From Agarivorans sp. TSD2052 (GTDB taxonomy: Bacteria > Pseudomonadota > Gammaproteobacteria > Enterobacterales > Celerinatantimonadaceae): 64,000 bases of DNA. The stretch is from assembly GCF_023238625.1 (NCBI RefSeq), contig NZ_CP096670.1:4050001-4114000 (forward strand), written 5' to 3'. Shown here piece by piece: positions 1-8,412 of the stretch (positions within the stretch are counted from its first letter, which is position 1; every line of letters begins with the position of its first letter). The translations under genes and the position numbers were made by a program. The notes under the pieces were generated by a model, which did no database searches, was not told the DNA's origin, and worked only from the letters and a program-made list of their open reading frames with translations.

Positions 1-1633
1 GCCATAAGAAGTCAACCACCACTTGTAGGTCGGCCCAACTAACATCAGCCTTATACTTCACTTGTTCTTCTGGACGACGGATTAAGTTCTTGTTGGTGTT
101 TTGGTCTTTGGGATCAAGGTATTCAACAATCACCCGATGATTTACCCAAGAGGTTGAAAAATCACCTTGAATTTCTATGCCTTGAATACGCGCATCACTG
201 ACATTGTCCGGCGTCCAAAGAGGCCATGTGTCAGGGGTACCACTGTAATCGTTATCACAGCGAGCTACACAGCCCCAAGCAATCAAGTTTTCGACATCAT
301 TGCGAAATACGTTAAATTGCCACTGACTACGGAGTAAGTCTAAAGCAAAACCAAACTCTGAGTTGGTCGAGGTTTCAGCTTTAAGATTGGGGTTTTCACT
401 CCCAGGGTAATAGAGGTCATTAAAAGTAGGCGCTCTAAAAGCGGTGCCATGTAATACATTGAAACGTAAGTCAGACTGTAGTTGCCACGCCCAACCTAAG
501 TTATAGGTGGTGTGGTCACCATAATGTTCGTTGTCGTCATAACGCGCACTCGCCTCTAAGATATGCACCAAATAGTCTGCTCGGGCGCCAATATGTGCCG
601 CCTTGTTATCTCGGCTTGCTTGTTGGTATACCAAGCTAGAGCCTGAAATATCATCATTCTGATAATCTAGACCCCCTTGCAATAACCAGTTTTCATCAAG
701 CTGATAAGCCAACAGCCAATTAGCTGCATTTCGCTCAGTCGTGTAGCGTTCAGGATTGTTGAAATCACTCGCTGGGGCACTGTCTGAACGGTCTTGGTGA
801 TAATTCAAACCCAGTTCACTGGTCCACTGATTGGCAGCGTAGTTTATACTTGCGCCATATACGGTCTGTTGGTGTTTATTGAGTGCTTTCGCACCTTGTA
901 TGTATTCAGATTCACTGTCATTGTGAATGGCAAAGACACGACCACGCCAAGCTTGATTAAATTGATGGTCAACACTAAATAGACCACCAAACGTCTCATA
1001 GCCGTAATCTTCATTTAGGTTGTCTTGAGGGCGAATATCATACCCATCACTTTGATCCGCACTAAGCACAAGATTATATTGAGTATTATCACCGATTAAC
1101 CCAGTTGCTCGACCGGCAAGCTTAGCGCTATTTTGCGTACCTAAAGCCGCTTTTAATCCCAGTGATTCACTACCAAAATCTGGGCGAGTAATAATATTGA
1201 TTACCCCTCCTACAGCGTCTGCGCCATAGATTGACGCACGAGCCCCGCGTATAATTTCAATACGCTCTACAAATTCTAATGGCAGTAATGACATTTGAGC
1301 ACCACCACTAGTGGCGGTGTTAATACGTACACCATCGATGAGGTACAAAGATTGTGCAGAGCTTGAGCCGCGAATAAATACACTCTCGGCTTGGCCTTTA
1401 CCGCCACTACGAACCACACTAATACCCACTTGCTGGTTCAGTACATCAACAATATCTTGAGCGCCGCTGCTGGCTATCTCATCACGGCTGATCACGGTAA
1501 GAGGAGCAATAACACTAGCGGCAGTTTGCTCCATTCTATTGGCGGTAACTACCACTGTAGGTTGTTGTTGGGGGGTTTCTTGGGCATAGCCAAAAGCTGG
1601 CGTAATAATGGCCAGTAACATAAGCTTGTTCAT
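1..1633 (-). CDS. btuB: TonB-dependent vitamin B12 receptor BtuB (3' end beyond window)
   Basis: The reading frame stays open from an ATG at 1633 to the window edge and gives about 544 residues, so the last strands of the barrel lie outside. Residues 1-17 form a signal peptide ending GYA. They are followed by a TonB box (about residues 25-33, PTVVVTANR) and a plug domain with the motifs IRGSSSAQSLYLIDGVRI and GADAVGGVINI; the rest is beta-barrel. BtuB family proteins bring cobalamin across the outer membrane using TonB energy. The cobalamin riboswitch directly upstream supports B12 rather than another siderophore-like ligand. The gene is probably a single transcription unit starting near 1884, separate from the DUF5610 gene before it. 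The family usually has about 600-615 residues, so some 60-70 residues are missing. Confidence 0.93.
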   Translation of the reverse strand, partial: MNKLMLLAIITPAFGYAQETPQQQPTVVVTANRMEQTAASVIAPLTVISRDEIASSGAQDIVDVLNQQVGISVVRSGGKGQAESVFIRGSSSAQSLYLIDGVRINTATSGGAQMSLLPLEFVERIEIIRGARASIYGADAVGGVINIITRPDFGSESLGLKAALGTQNSAKLAGRATGLIGDNTQYNLVLSADQSDGYDIRPQDNLNEDYGYETFGGLFSVDHQFNQAWRGRVFAIHNDSESEYIQGAKALNKHQQTVYGASINYAANQWTSELGLNYHQDRSDSAPASDFNNPERYTTERNAANWLLAYQLDENWLLQGGLDYQNDDISGSSLVYQQASRDNKAAHIGARADYLVHILEASARYDDNEHYGDHTTYNLGWAWQLQSDLRFNVLHGTAFRAPTFNDLYYPGSENPNLKAETSTNSEFGFALDLLRSQWQFNVFRNDVENLIAWGCVARCDNDYSGTPDTWPLWTPDNVSDARIQGIEIQGDFSTSWVNHRVIVEYLDPKDQNTNKNLIRRPEEQVKYKADVSWADLQVVVDFLW

Positions 1634-1687
1634 CGATCGTTCCTAATCTTCGCGTAGTACTTTGCTATTTATTAGCATGTGCGTTGT

Positions 1688-1878
1688 GGCAGGTATTCGG
1701 ACTTAGAGGCTGGTTATTTGTACTACGGCTACGACTTCCCATTTGGTCATTCAAACAGTGTCTGGAGATCTTTAGAAAAGGTCACTCCCTGAGCTTTCGT
1801 TCCTCATTACCGCTGCGCGACAGTTCTGGATTTTCACCAGATTCCCTATTAGGCCTAAACATGACACGTTTAGGCACC
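1688..1878 (-). promoter_or_regulatory. Cobalamin (AdoCbl) riboswitch in the btuB leader
   Basis: Read on the minus strand, the segment carries the conserved class-I cobalamin elements in order: GGTGCC, AATAGGGAATCTGGTG, AATCC, CTGTCGCGCAGCGGTAA, CTCAGGGAGTGACC, and the terminal B12 box TAAGTCCGAATACCTGCC. It ends about 55 bases before the btuB start codon. Known members shut down expression when adenosylcobalamin is bound. No T-rich terminator hairpin is seen between the B12 box and the ATG, so translational control is the likelier mode (inference). Confidence 0.93.
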
Positions 1879-1890
1879 ACAGCGAGCGAG

Positions 1891-1919
1891 ATTATAAGCT
1901 AGCCCTTATATGATTGATA
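1891..1919 (-). promoter_or_regulatory. Probable btuB promoter
   Basis: A perfect -10 box TATAAT lies at 1896-1891 on the minus strand, with a poor -35 match (TATCAA, 1919-1914) at 17 bp spacing. Transcription would begin near 1884, just before the first conserved riboswitch element, which is the expected geometry. Confidence 0.5.
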
Positions 1920-1952
1920 GCACAAAGCAACGAGCATTAGCTGAACTTGAAA

Positions 1953-3128
1953 TTAACTAATATTGTTGGCAGAACTGGCTTGATTAGTAGGGGTATTGTT
2001 AAACAGTGCTACGGCCTCAGCCATTCTGTCAGCGAAGCCTTTGAAGCGTTCAACATCTGCGTGCTTGTCTTTCTCTTCCGCTGGGCTTGAAATCGGCAAT
2101 ATTCCCGCTAACAATGCTTCGGTAGAAGATTGAGGCTCAGCAAACAAAGCACTCACCTTGGCTTGTATATCTTGCCATGCTGATAAGAACTCACTGAGAT
2201 CAGGTACTAAGTCTGAACCACCCGCTGGCTTGTCGGCAGCCTGCTGGTAAGCCTGAGTAACCGCAACACTCTGTTGCTGCTGAAAGTTAACCGCAAAACC
2301 CACCAACTGTTGCTCATCAAACCCAATGTTAAGGGCTTGATCAAAAGCCTTATCTAAATCGCCAGAGAAGAACTGTTGGCCCACTTCATCAACTTGTTTA
2401 ATCAAATCAGCGATCGCGGCTAGCTCATCATCGTTTAAGTCACCTTCGACCGAAAAACTAAATTGTTGTTGGGAAGCAAAGGAAGCCTGAATAGATGAGC
2501 GCCCTTCTGTATAGCTAGCGGCTAATTGAGAGCCATAGCTGATGGTGACGATATCCCCCTCGGCCGTTTCTAATTCCATACTGGCAGATTGAGAATTAGA
2601 CATAGCCAATTGATTATAAATAGGCGCTGATTGGATTTCGTAATCACCGTCTTCAATTTTCTCTAAACCTTCTTGAATTAGGTCGTAGCTTTTATCAATG
2701 CCCTTCTCTAATTCTTCATTTAGAATACCTGCATCGCTAAGCTCTTCACGAGCCCCAGCAAAACCAACATCAATGCCTTTTCGAGCTTGAGCCATCATTT
2801 CTTCAAGTTTGTCGTCTGACATTCCCGACTGCTTGGCACTATTTAGCGAACCAGCCACAAAGTTAAGTACATTGCGGGCGACTTCTTCAGCGTCAAAAAT
2901 ACTAGGCTGTTCAGGCTTAGGTATTGTCACCGCCCCGTTAGCAATAGATAAGGTGTGCTTTTCAATTGAACTCAATAATACATGGCTGGCCACCGCGCCC
3001 TGCTGGGTCAAGCTTGCTTTATCATCAGCAAGGCCATTGCTCTTAGCAATCGAAGGTGTTGATTGCTGCAATAGACGCTCAGCATATTGTTGAATGGGCG
3101 TTTTGCCCAAGCCATTTAGTTCATTCAT
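1953..3128 (-). CDS. DUF5610 domain-containing protein
   Basis: A 391-residue protein without a signal peptide or membrane segment. The central part (about residues 75-165) contains the block KGIDVGFAGAREEL...LNEELEKGIDKSYDLI, which resembles the DUF5610 family. The C-terminal half is rich in Gln, Ser and Ala, suggesting a flexible or surface-exposed architecture. The function of the family is not known to me. The gene is divergent from trmA, with about 147 bp between the starts, and lies upstream of the btuB riboswitch promoter. It is probably monocistronic. The start at 3128 is the first ATG of the frame and gives MNELNGLGKTPIQQYAERLL, a short motif also common in flagellar or motility-associated proteins of this order (weak inference). 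Confidence 0.72.
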   Translation of the reverse strand: MNELNGLGKTPIQQYAERLLQQSTPSIAKSNGLADDKASLTQQGAVASHVLLSSIEKHTLSIANGAVTIPKPEQPSIFDAEEVARNVLNFVAGSLNSAKQSGMSDDKLEEMMAQARKGIDVGFAGAREELSDAGILNEELEKGIDKSYDLIQEGLEKIEDGDYEIQSAPIYNQLAMSNSQSASMELETAEGDIVTISYGSQLAASYTEGRSSIQASFASQQQFSFSVEGDLNDDELAAIADLIKQVDEVGQQFFSGDLDKAFDQALNIGFDEQQLVGFAVNFQQQQSVAVTQAYQQAADKPAGGSDLVPDLSEFLSAWQDIQAKVSALFAEPQSSTEALLAGILPISSPAEEKDKHADVERFKGFADRMAEAVALFNNTPTNQASSANNIS

Positions 3129-3275
3129 AAAGCCCCCATGGATTTACCCTAGTCTCTGCGTATCGGCACGTTAAATTAAAACTTTAGAAATATTATCACT
3201 ATTATTGTAGATAAACTGGACAAGCACGCGATGCGCCTTTAAATTGCGCTCCTTGCTAGATTTAGAGGAGCGGTC

Positions 3276-4379
3276 ATGAGCGCTATTGCATACTACCCAG
3301 AACAGTACCAAGATCTCTTGGCCGAGAAAGTCGCCAAACGTCGCGAACAGTTTGCTGAGTTTTCACCACCAGAGCCCAGCATTTTCGGTTCTCCAACTAA
3401 ACATTACCGGATGCGTGCCGAATTTCGCATATGGCACGAAGGTGACGATCTCTACTACATTATGTTTGACCAGAAAACCAAACAGAAATTTAGAGTAGAC
3501 AGTTTTCCCCCCGCCAGCGAAATTATCAACCGCCTAATGCCTTTGCTGATTGAGCAATTAAAGTCTAATACCTTATTGCGCTACAAATTATTTCAAGTGG
3601 ATTTTTTGTCGACTTTGAGCGGCGAAGTCATTGTGAGCATGCTTTACCACAAAGCCATTGATGAACAATGGCGGGAAGCAGCCAAACTATTAAAAGAAGA
3701 ACTCAGTAAGCAGTTCTCTATTCAACTGATTGGTCGTTCGCGTAAACAGAAAATGTGTTTGGAGCAAGATCGGGTCGATGAAGTGCTCACTGTTAATCAA
3801 CAGCAGATCACTTATCAGCAAATTGAGAATAGCTTTACTCAGCCTAACGCGGTGGTAAATCAACACATGTTGGAATGGGCACAACAAGCGACTAACAATA
3901 GCCAAGGTGATTTATTGGAGCTGTATTGTGGTAATGGTAACTTCTCGCTGGCTCTGGCGAAAAACTTTAATCGAGTACTGGCTACCGAAATAGCTAAACC
4001 GTCGGTTGAAGCTGCACAATACAACATCAAAGCCAATGCCATTGATAACGTGAAAATTTTGCGTCTGTCGGCAGAAGAGTTTACTCAAGCCATGTTAGGT
4101 GAGCGCGAATTTCGCCGCTTAAAAGAAGCCGATGTGGATTTAACCAGCTACCAATGCAATACCATTTTAGTTGATCCACCACGAGCAGGTTTAGACGATG
4201 CTACCTTAGGCATGGTGCAAGCCTACGACAACATTGTATACATATCTTGCAACCCAAATACTCTATACGACAACCTCAGCACCCTGAGTAAAACTCACAA
4301 GATTAGTCATTGGGCGCTGTTTGATCAGTTCCCTTACACTGACCACATTGAGGTTGGCGTCTACCTACAACGCCGATAA
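3276..4379 (+). CDS. trmA: tRNA (uracil-5-)-methyltransferase TrmA
   Basis: A 367-residue enzyme, the same size as E. coli TrmA (366). It makes 5-methyluridine at position 54 of the tRNA T-loop using S-adenosylmethionine. The SAM motif [16 protein letters not shown] is near residues 213-228. [12 protein letters not shown] follows, and the catalytic nucleophile is Cys325 in YISCNPNTL. The AGAGGAG ribosome site lies about 5 bases before the ATG. The downstream yijD and fabR genes on the opposite strand are its usual neighbours in enterobacteria. A perfect 12-bp hairpin follows the stop codon. Confidence 0.97.
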   Translation: MSAIAYYPEQYQDLLAEKVAKRREQFAEFSPPEPSIFGSPTKHYRMRAEFRIWHEGDDLYYIMFDQKTKQKFRVDSFPPASEIINRLMPLLIEQLKSNTLLRYKLFQVDFLSTLSGEVIVSMLYHKAIDEQWREAAKLLKEELSKQFSIQLIGRSRKQKMCLEQDRVDEVLTVNQQQITYQQIENSFTQPNAVVNQHMLEWAQQATNNSQGDLLELYCGNGNFSLALAKNFNRVLATEIAKPSVEAAQYNIKANAIDNVKILRLSAEEFTQAMLGEREFRRLKEADVDLTSYQCNTILVDPPRAGLDDATLGMVQAYDNIVYISCNPNTLYDNLSTLSKTHKISHWALFDQFPYTDHIEVGVYLQRR

Positions 4380-4387
4380 ACAACCCA

Positions 4388-4414
4388 TCAGCGATTAAGG
4401 TGCTTAATCGCTGA
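4388..4414 (+). terminator. Terminator hairpin after trmA
   Basis: A perfect inverted repeat with 12-bp arms (4388-4399 and 4403-4414) and a 3-base loop, followed by TTTCCTT. It lies 9 bases after the trmA stop. The T-run is short, so efficiency is uncertain. Confidence 0.7.
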
Positions 4415-4488
4415 TTTCCTTCAATGTGAAATTACAACCAGCCCCGATCGGTCTACAGTTGATAATAGCCACAATGCAAGGACCGCTT

Positions 4489-4950
4489 ATGTACCGCCTA
4501 TTCATAATTAGCTTTACCTTACTATTCAGCTTAAACAGCTTTACCGCCGAGCCAGTTAGTACCAGTTATTGGGGGGATAAAGCGGTCGGTGGAACAGATG
4601 TACTCAGTTACCATAGCGCCGCTCAGGCCGGAAATAGAACAATTGTTGAAGGCTCGGCCCGTTTCAAAGTTCGCTGGAATGAGGCCGACTGGTATTTTGC
4701 GAGTCAGCAAAGTGCCGATAAATTTGCCAGTGGGCCTGAGCGTTATCGCCCGAGATACAACGGGTTTTGCTCAAATGCCCTGTCGCTAGGAGAGGGGTTA
4801 ATTAGCACTAACGGCCAAGTGTGGGAATTTTTTAACGGCGAGTTACACTTATTTTTTGCTGAACGAGGTCGCCAGCGTTGGTTAACTGGCGACTGGCAAA
4901 GCTATCAACGCACTGCCGACCAAGCTTGGCAGCAAGCACTAAACAATTAG
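4489..4950 (+). CDS. Exported YHS domain-containing protein
   Basis: A protein of 153 residues from the chosen ATG. Residues 1-20 form a signal peptide (MYRLFIISFTLLFSLNSFTA). The body matches the YHS family seen in exported marine proteins: VGGTDVLSYHS, then WYFASQQSADKFASGPERYRPRYNGFCSNALSLG. The YHS fold often binds metal or sits next to metal transporters, but here the role is unknown. An ATG at 4426 is also in frame, but it sits right after the trmA terminator without a good ribosome site; the ATG at 4489 has AAGGA 6 bases upstream and begins the signal peptide. The 3' end overlaps the convergent yijD stop by 4 bases. Confidence 0.8.
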   Translation: MYRLFIISFTLLFSLNSFTAEPVSTSYWGDKAVGGTDVLSYHSAAQAGNRTIVEGSARFKVRWNEADWYFASQQSADKFASGPERYRPRYNGFCSNALSLGEGLISTNGQVWEFFNGELHLFFAERGRQRWLTGDWQSYQRTADQAWQQALNN

Positions 4951-5285
4951 CGCTTAAAGCCTCCCACTTTAAACATCAACCACAGTCCAATGGCTAAACA
5001 AACAAGAAGTAATACGATATTACTGCCAATATCGGGAAATTCGGCCCTTAACATGGCTGAATAACCTAAGGCTCCAAGTAAGAATGCCGCCACGCTAGTA
5101 ATCGGCGAATCTTCACTGAGGTCTTGATGCATGTACATTTGATAGAGCTGCATTACCGCTAACACAAAAGCAATAATAGGAAATATTGAAAAACTCAATC
5201 CTGCTACAGCAAACTGAGCAAGACTCGCATTGCCACTCAAGCCTGCAACAAACGATAGTAATAATAGCGATTTTCTTACTTTCAT
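4947..5285 (-). CDS. yijD: Inner membrane protein YijD (DUF1422)
   Basis: A 112-residue hydrophobic protein with about four membrane segments (residues 7-25, 30-48, 62-80 and 88-106). The stretch AEFPDIGSN is nearly identical to E. coli YijD (AEYPDIGSN), and the position directly after fabR is the same as in E. coli. The function is unknown. It lies 12 bp after the fabR stop, so the two are surely co-transcribed. Confidence 0.9.
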   Translation of the reverse strand: MKVRKSLLLLSFVAGLSGNASLAQFAVAGLSFSIFPIIAFVLAVMQLYQMYMHQDLSEDSPITSVAAFLLGALGYSAMLRAEFPDIGSNIVLLLVCLAIGLWLMFKVGGFKR

Positions 5286-5297
5286 ATTGACGACCTC

Positions 5298-5918
5298 TTA
5301 ACTTAGGGTTTCAGAGCGGTTATATAAAGCCGCACCTTTGGCTACGATTCGTAACTGTTTAATGGTTTTTTGAGATAGCTGCTGACGATCATGCTCCGCT
5401 AAATCAAGCGCTGAAGCGCCTGCGTTAAATACTAAGATAACCATTGCTTCAGCTTGCATTTGCGCGTCCTCTCGCGGGCAGCGGTATTGGAGCTCAAGAT
5501 AATCGGTTAACTCTGCAATGAAATGAGCGATTTCTCTGGCTACCGCAGCCCGAAAAGCTGGTGAAGTGCCTGAACGTTCGCGCAGCAATAAGCGAAATAT
5601 ATTCGGATTATTAAACACAAACTCCATAAATGTTGCGACCGACGTGCCAATAACGCTGCCGCCAGAGGCGATGATCCGTTGACGAGCTTGGCGCATCAGT
5701 TGGCGTAAAGTTAGTCCCCCTTCATCCACTAAGGTTAAGCCTAGCTCTTCCATATCAGAAAAATGACGATAAAAAGACGTTGGCGCAATACCCGCTTCAC
5801 GGGCGACTTCTCGCAAACTTAAACTGGATAAACTGCGCTCAGCACTCAATTGACTAAATGCAGCGTCAATAATCGCTCTACGGGTCTTTTCTTTTTGCTG
5901 CGCTCTTACACCGCTCAT
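5298..5918 (-). CDS. fabR: TetR-family repressor of unsaturated fatty acid synthesis, FabR
   Basis: A 206-residue TetR regulator. The N-terminal helix-turn-helix (about residues 12-58) includes [20 protein letters not shown], almost identical to E. coli FabR. The ligand domain has the characteristic [20 protein letters not shown]. In E. coli FabR represses fabA and fabB and senses the unsaturated/saturated acyl pool. It forms an operon with yijD. The start at 5918 gives [14 protein letters not shown], matching the family start; AGGAGAAGTA lies just upstream. No fab gene is in this window. Confidence 0.95.
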   Translation of the reverse strand: MSGVRAQQKEKTRRAIIDAAFSQLSAERSLSSLSLREVAREAGIAPTSFYRHFSDMEELGLTLVDEGGLTLRQLMRQARQRIIASGGSVIGTSVATFMEFVFNNPNIFRLLLRERSGTSPAFRAAVAREIAHFIAELTDYLELQYRCPREDAQMQAEAMVILVFNAGASALDLAEHDRQQLSQKTIKQLRIVAKGAALYNRSETLS

Positions 5919-6191
5919 TACTTCTCCTCTTTATTCCCTAGAGCATAATACCTTGAGCGAAGAAAAAGCCAAATTTAAGATCCTTAATCCAACCGCATTG
6001 CCCCTACAACAAATACAGTCCATTTACAAACAAGACATGAAAAGGATTTCATATCTTGTGAAAGATCTCAATAAAACCAAAGATGCGAGCTGGGTCAATT
6101 TTTCATCAACTTGAAAACGATACCAAGTATCTAGATGGCCTACGCTGTGATTTACTCAAGCTATATAAGATGTACCTAGCAAGGAAGAGTT

Positions 6192-8249
6192 ATGAATTGG
6201 TCTAAAAGTGCTATCTCAATGGCAGTTGTATTTGGGTTAAGTGCCTGTGGTGGTGGTGGTGATGGTGGTGGCACAACACCTCCATCAGATTACGAATACC
6301 AAGCTTATGCGTGTGATGCAGCTATTTATGAAAAAGCGAAAGAACTGCGTATTTACCAAGTAATGACCGAAGCGTTCATCGATGGTGACTCTAACCATGA
6401 CTATAACGATGGTTACGGCACTAGCCACCACAAGGGTGATCTTCAAGGTATCATTGACTCATTAGATTACATTCAAAGCCTAGGTATGAATGCGATTTGG
6501 ATGACCCCAATTTTTGACTCAGAGGGTAGCTCTAAGCTTGATGCAACAGGCTACTTTACTCGTAACTACTTTGAAATCGACCCTAATTTTGGTACCAAAG
6601 CGCAAGCTAAAGAATTAGTTGATAAAGCACATGCAAAAGGTATGTACGTTATTTTTGATGGCGTATTTGGTCACCATAAAGGCAGTGTTACTCCGTCTCC
6701 TAACGGCCTAACACCTTCTGGTAGTGACAACCCAGTAAGTTACCCGGGTACCGATAACGACACCTTAGAGTTCTACAAAGAAGTGGCTAGCTATTGGGTC
6801 ACTGAACTAGGTATTGATGGCTGGCGTTTAGACCAAGCTTACCAAGTTCCGGTTGGCGCATGGGGAGAAATTCGTAAATCGGTAGAAGATGCCTCAAAAG
6901 CAACCACTTACACCATGAATGGCGAAAGCGTTAACCCTCTCGCTTACATGGTTGCTGAGATTTGGGATGGTGGCGGTAGTCAGATTCGTGATGAAGGTTA
7001 CGGCCCAGAAGCAGCACCAGGCGTATGTTCGGCCTTTGATTTTCCAATGCGTTATAGCATTACTCAAACCTATGCCGTAGAAGAAAATGGCAGTGGAGGT
7101 CGCGACGCAACCAATTTAAATGCTGCGTTCAACGCTCAAATAGCCAACCCAGACCACGCCGTACCCAATGGTTTTATTGGTAACCATGACTTAGTTCGTT
7201 TTGGTGATTTATTACAGCGTGGCGACATTGCTCAACCAAACCAACAAGAATACTGGGCTCGCCATAAAGCAGCTTATGCTTTCTTAAGTGCTTATTCTGG
7301 TCCCATTACCATGTATTACGGTGAAGAAATTGGCGACGAAGTCCCCGGATTTGCAGACCAAGTAGGTAACACAACTTGTGCTGACCAAGGTCTCTGTGAC
7401 GATCACGTTGCCCGTAACAGTGGTAAAGTGGAAGGTTTAGCCAGCGAGCAAGGCGGTGCAGTATTTAACGCTGACGCCAGTCAAGCCGATTTACGGGACT
7501 ACATCAGCGCTCTGATGACTCTGCGTGCTGCTAACCCTGCACTGTATAAAGGTGAGCGCATCGCTATTAGTCATGATGACGCCGCCAGTGTGTTCTTCGA
7601 CCACAAGCAATATGAAGACAACACCATACTATTTCTAAACAACACCAGTACTAACAGCTTTACTATTGATGTCACCGGTGAAGATATTGGTAGTGATGGT
7701 CAACTGCGTAATATGCTGACCAACGAAACCATCGATATCGCATCGGGTGGTTACAGCATCGACATCGAGGGTTTTGAATCACTATTCCTTGAAGTACTGT
7801 CGGCAACTGCTGAAGGCCCGCAACAAGGCAATGGTGGAAGCTTGATCGGCACTGGTCCTTTAGCTGACTGCAGCGCACCTGACGTTGCTGGCAATGGCCC
7901 TCTTGATAAAGAGATGTGGATCCGCGGTAACTATAATGGTGGTGATGGCTTTGGTGCGACACCAGATAGTCACAAATTTAGCTACAAAGGTGACAACATT
8001 TACCAAGTCGTCGTCACTGAATCTGCGACCACATCATTTGGTTTCAAGTTCGCTGCCGCTGATTGGAGCTCAGAATTTGCAACGGCTACAGGCGTAGCAG
8101 TTATCGCAACAGAGCAAGCAATGTCAATTGCCGCCGGTGAGGGCACTGAATCAAGTCTTGTGATTCCTGAAGCCGGTGATTATGTTTACAGCTTTGAAAT
8201 CAATGATGCCTTAACTGGCGGAACGATGATGATAAGCAAGTGTGAGTAG
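6192..8249 (+). CDS. Lipoprotein alpha-amylase, glycoside hydrolase family 13
   Basis: A 685-residue protein. The signal peptide ends in the lipobox LSAC with Cys19, followed by a Gly/Asp-rich linker, so it should be lipid-anchored. The GH13 barrel spans about residues 45-480. It shows the nucleophile Asp214 (DGWRLDQAY), acid/base Glu256 (VAEIWD) and transition-state Asp333 (GNHDLVR). A beta-sandwich C-terminal domain lies at about 480-540. After a Gly-rich link, a module at about 565-685 (WIRGNYNGGDGF...) resembles accessory domains of pullulanases and amylases. It should cleave alpha-1,4-glucans in the periplasm or on the cell surface. The gene stands alone, with AAGGAAGAG before the start and a strong terminator after it. 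The window's type II secretion operon could move it outside (inference). Confidence 0.93.
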   Translation: MNWSKSAISMAVVFGLSACGGGGDGGGTTPPSDYEYQAYACDAAIYEKAKELRIYQVMTEAFIDGDSNHDYNDGYGTSHHKGDLQGIIDSLDYIQSLGMNAIWMTPIFDSEGSSKLDATGYFTRNYFEIDPNFGTKAQAKELVDKAHAKGMYVIFDGVFGHHKGSVTPSPNGLTPSGSDNPVSYPGTDNDTLEFYKEVASYWVTELGIDGWRLDQAYQVPVGAWGEIRKSVEDASKATTYTMNGESVNPLAYMVAEIWDGGGSQIRDEGYGPEAAPGVCSAFDFPMRYSITQTYAVEENGSGGRDATNLNAAFNAQIANPDHAVPNGFIGNHDLVRFGDLLQRGDIAQPNQQEYWARHKAAYAFLSAYSGPITMYYGEEIGDEVPGFADQVGNTTCADQGLCDDHVARNSGKVEGLASEQGGAVFNADASQADLRDYISALMTLRAANPALYKGERIAISHDDAASVFFDHKQYEDNTILFLNNTSTNSFTIDVTGEDIGSDGQLRNMLTNETIDIASGGYSIDIEGFESLFLEVLSATAEGPQQGNGGSLIGTGPLADCSAPDVAGNGPLDKEMWIRGNYNGGDGFGATPDSHKFSYKGDNIYQVVVTESATTSFGFKFAAADWSSEFATATGVAVIATEQAMSIAAGEGTESSLVIPEAGDYVYSFEINDALTGGTMMISKCE

Positions 8250-8256
8250 TAACATT

Positions 8257-8284
8257 AAGAAGGCGGTGTCATTACCGCCCTCTT
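8257..8284 (+). terminator. Hairpin just after the amylase gene
   Basis: Arms AAGAaGGCGGT and ACCGCCcTCTT pair with one mismatch. There is no T-tract, so it may protect the mRNA 3' end or act as a weak terminator ahead of the stronger one near 8370. Confidence 0.4.
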
Positions 8285-8368
8285 GAGATAGGTTGTCTAG
8301 AGCCTTTAATACTAGAACGAAGGTTATCCTTCAAACGTTTGTTAAACACCCTTTTGTACCCTTATTTT

Positions 8369-8393
8369 GCCTCCTTTATGGAGGCTTTTTTTT
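8369..8393 (+). terminator. Rho-independent terminator of the amylase transcript
   Basis: GCCTCC-TTTAT-GGAGGC hairpin (8369-8374 and 8380-8385) followed by eight T residues. On the minus strand the hairpin is followed by AAAATAAG, so it acts only on plus-strand transcription. Confidence 0.9.
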
Positions 8394-8412
8394 GTTTTAA
8401 ATATTCCGCTGT

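Noticed and set aside
1391-1902. Two plus-strand reading frames (1391-1618 and 1684-1902)
   Set aside because: The first is antisense to btuB and the second to the cobalamin riboswitch; the minus-strand reading explains both.
4426-4488. Upstream start of the YHS protein
   Set aside because: It begins just after the trmA terminator without a ribosome site and would bury the signal peptide.
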